This document shows, piece by piece, positions 62,500-64,000 of a stretch of DNA of 64,000 nt. Each line of letters opens with the position of its first letter. Within the stretch, counting starts at the first letter, position 1. Below the pieces are notes generated by a model. The model saw only the letters and a program-made list of their open reading frames with translations. It ran no database searches and was not told the origin of the DNA. The translations under genes and the position numbers were made by a program. The stretch comes from Aradus depressus (taxonomy: Eukaryota; Arthropoda; Insecta; Hemiptera; Aradidae), in contig OY759218.1 of the NCBI GenBank assembly GCA_963662175.1, positions 15,156,480-15,220,479 of the forward strand, in the 5' to 3' direction.

Positions 62500-62840
62500 A
62501 TTTTTCCGTCCCAATCTCTGAATATTGATGTAATTTTAATAACTGGAAACAGTAGGTAATTGCTATGGGATGCCAATCCCATTCTCTGAATATTGATATA
62601 AATATTGATGTAACTTCAATAACTGGGAACAGTAGGTAATTGCTGCTTGGGATGCCCGTCCCATTCTCTGAATATTGATACAAATATTGATGTAACTTTA
62701 ATAACTGGCAACAGTAGGTAATTAACTGTGGGATGCCCATCCCATTCTCTGAATATTGATATAAATATTGATGTAACTTTAATAACTGGCAACAGTAGGT
62801 AATTGCTGCTTGGGATGCACGTCCCATTCTCTGAATTTTT
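62500..62840 (+). repeat. 82-bp tandem array, about four units
   Basis: 'cccattctctgaatattgat' anchors at about 62511, 62579, 62661, 62743 and 62824; spacings 68, 82, 82, 81. The units also contain 'ctggcaacagtaggtaatt'. Both strands stay open through it, so the open frames here are artefacts. Confidence 0.9.
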
Positions 62841-63218
62841 AAGGCAGGTGAAGTGTACTAAGCACATAAGTGGTATTGTCTTATGTTTCAAGAGTACTTG
62901 TATTTTCTAGACAAAATCTCAGTTAGTGAAACAGTGAACAGTGGACTTCCACGTATCTCGACTTAATTGGGACTGGGGCTGAGAAAAGACGTCAAACAAT
63001 TCTTGCCCTTGAAAAATAACCTGTGCAAAATTACAGTTCTTGAAACATTTCCAGAAAATTCATATTAAAAAAAATCGTCCTTTGTGAAACTTCTTCAGCA
63101 CAAAATAATCAATTAAGTTCTCGCTCTCCCTACAAAATCGACTTTTTGCGCTATTATTCAATAGTCGACTAACATAAGGGCCCCTAAATTCTCATAATAA
63201 ATGTTGTGTCGATACATT

Positions 63219-63890
63219 AAAAGACAAGGAACTCGTACTTGGAGGTTGCAGGTTTGACCGGGTGGATAGCTTCAAGTACCTGGGGGCCGTTATCACAAAA
63301 AGGAAAGACGTTAAAGAAGACATCAAAGCGAGGATAACGGCCAGGAATAGATGCTACCGGTCACTGCAGAGGGTGCTCGGATCGAGGATTGTGTCCCGAG
63401 ACGCCAAAATAACAATCTATAAAACAGTCCTGAGACCGGTCGTCACATATGCGAGTGAAACCTGGGTCCTGACTAGGAGGGACGAAATTTTACTCAATAC
63501 GTGGGAGAGGAAGGTATTGAGAAAGATATACGGCCCTACCCCAGAGGCAGATAGATGGAGGATACGGACCAATAGGGAGCTGAGGGACCTGTACAAGAGC
63601 CCGGACCTGGTGGCCTTAGTGAAGCAGGGACGGCTGTGATGGCTGGGGCATTTACAGAGGATGCAACCAGACAGATTGCCGAGGAGGATACTGGAGAGAG
63701 ACCCGGGAGGACAAAGAAGAAGAGGTAGACCCCTCTTACGATGGCAGGAGGACGTGGAGGACGACCTCAGAACGATGGGTGTGAGAAGATGGAGACGGGA
63801 GGCTGAGGATAGAGTAGAATGGCGGAAGATTGTTGCGGAGGCCCAGGTTCTGCAAGAATCGCAGCGCCAGGGAAAGTTAAGTAAAGTAAA
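63219..63890 (+). mobile_element. Young 5'-truncated LINE with 11-bp target duplication
   Basis: Exact duplication gtcgatacatt at 63208-63218 and 63891-63901. Coding to near the 3' end, then a short 'aagttaagtaaagtaaa' tail. GC-rich compared with the host sequence, and inserted in a Rep-A copy. Confidence 0.9.
63220..63889 (+). pseudogene. C-terminal part of an RTE-like/other non-LTR reverse transcriptase
   Basis: The frame runs nearly the whole insertion. FKYLGAVITKRKDVKEDIKA, then LRPVVTYASETWVLTRRDE, ERKVLRKIYGP and WRIRTNRELRDLY are the conserved post-RT block of many arthropod LINE proteins. After RL the codon TGA (63637-63639) stands where an Arg codon is expected, and WLGHLQRM plus GRPLLRWQEDV continue in the same frame. 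A single C to T change would explain the stop, so the copy is young. The open frame on the other strand is a shadow. Confidence 0.85.
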
Positions 63891-64000
63891 GTCGATACAT
63901 TCATCACATCTGCAGTTATTAGGGTTTATGTATCGAGCCCCCCCCCCCCCCCCCCCACCCCCCTCTGATCCTCCTTCATTCATATTTACTTATGACATTT

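Larger units (their letters stand above)
63065..63990 (-). repeat. Rep-A copy interrupted by a LINE
   Basis: 63065-63207 ('aatcgtcctttgtgaaac' to 'gtgtcgatacatt') and 63902-63990 ('catcacatctgcagttatt' to a C run). The LINE between them carries an 11-bp duplication. Confidence 0.65.

Noticed and set aside
62477..62891. Repetitive minus-strand proteins
   Set aside because: Artefacts of the 82-bp tandem array.
63417..63983. 188-residue minus-strand protein
   Set aside because: Antisense of a well-supported LINE RT frame and ends in a C/G run.

Overview
This window is AT-rich eukaryotic DNA with no intact host gene that I can support. Nearly everything recognisable is a transposable element, a tandem repeat, or the decayed remains of one. 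The mix suggests an arthropod, most likely an insect: jockey-like and RNase H-bearing LINE fragments, a Ty3/gypsy element, an errantivirus-like env remnant, a mariner with TA duplications, PIF/Harbinger and hAT fragments, Penelope-type GIY-YIG coding sequence, and a tRNA-derived SINE ending in CCTAA repeats. The species cannot be fixed from this sequence.

Layout. 0-9 kb: many copies of one dispersed family (called Rep-A here), a 5'-truncated LINE (5251-5860), a 148-bp tandem array (6706-7310) and a jockey 3' end (8365-8603). 9-17.6 kb: a second dispersed family (Rep-B), a 497-bp long-TIR element, a pogo-like end, a 17-bp array, a palindromic Penelope-like insertion (13602-13867), a 113-bp array and an RNase H LINE fragment. 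17.99-26.6 kb: a decayed Ty3/gypsy element on the minus strand. Its left LTR holds a nest of hAT-like > palindromic Penelope-like > palindromic mariner > SINE; its right LTR holds a retroposon full of minisatellites. 28-32.3 kb: fold-backs and a jockey-like LINE (ORF1 end plus endonuclease) joined head-to-head to an RT fragment. 32.3-35.4 kb: two pogo/Tigger-like MITEs flank a 396-bp palindromic element. 35.7-38.1 kb: a CR1/L2-like LINE 3' end and an env-only errantivirus remnant inside a SINE. 38-64 kb: Rep-A copies interrupted by SINEs, LINE 3' ends, minisatellites, a third pogo-like MITE, a BED-finger fragment, a Harbinger insertion inside a SINE, and a young 5'-truncated LINE with an 11-bp target duplication.

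How the parts relate. Several insertions have matched target-site duplications, so relative age can be read directly. Rep-A is old: SINE, LINE and Penelope-like insertions all sit inside its copies. SINEs both enter other elements and are entered by errantivirus and Harbinger insertions.

The most interesting signal is a set of five near-palindromic insertions (about 266-283 bp, one of 396 bp) with 11-13 bp target duplications. Both arms of most carry CTGANGAT-hairpin-GAAA, and the hairpin stem changes in a compensatory way between copies. The motif resembles the hammerhead ribozyme core reported in Penelope-like elements, but position 10.1 is unusual and a full fold is not shown. Rep-A itself, with stem-loops at its two ends and internal units of about 143 bp, also looks little described.
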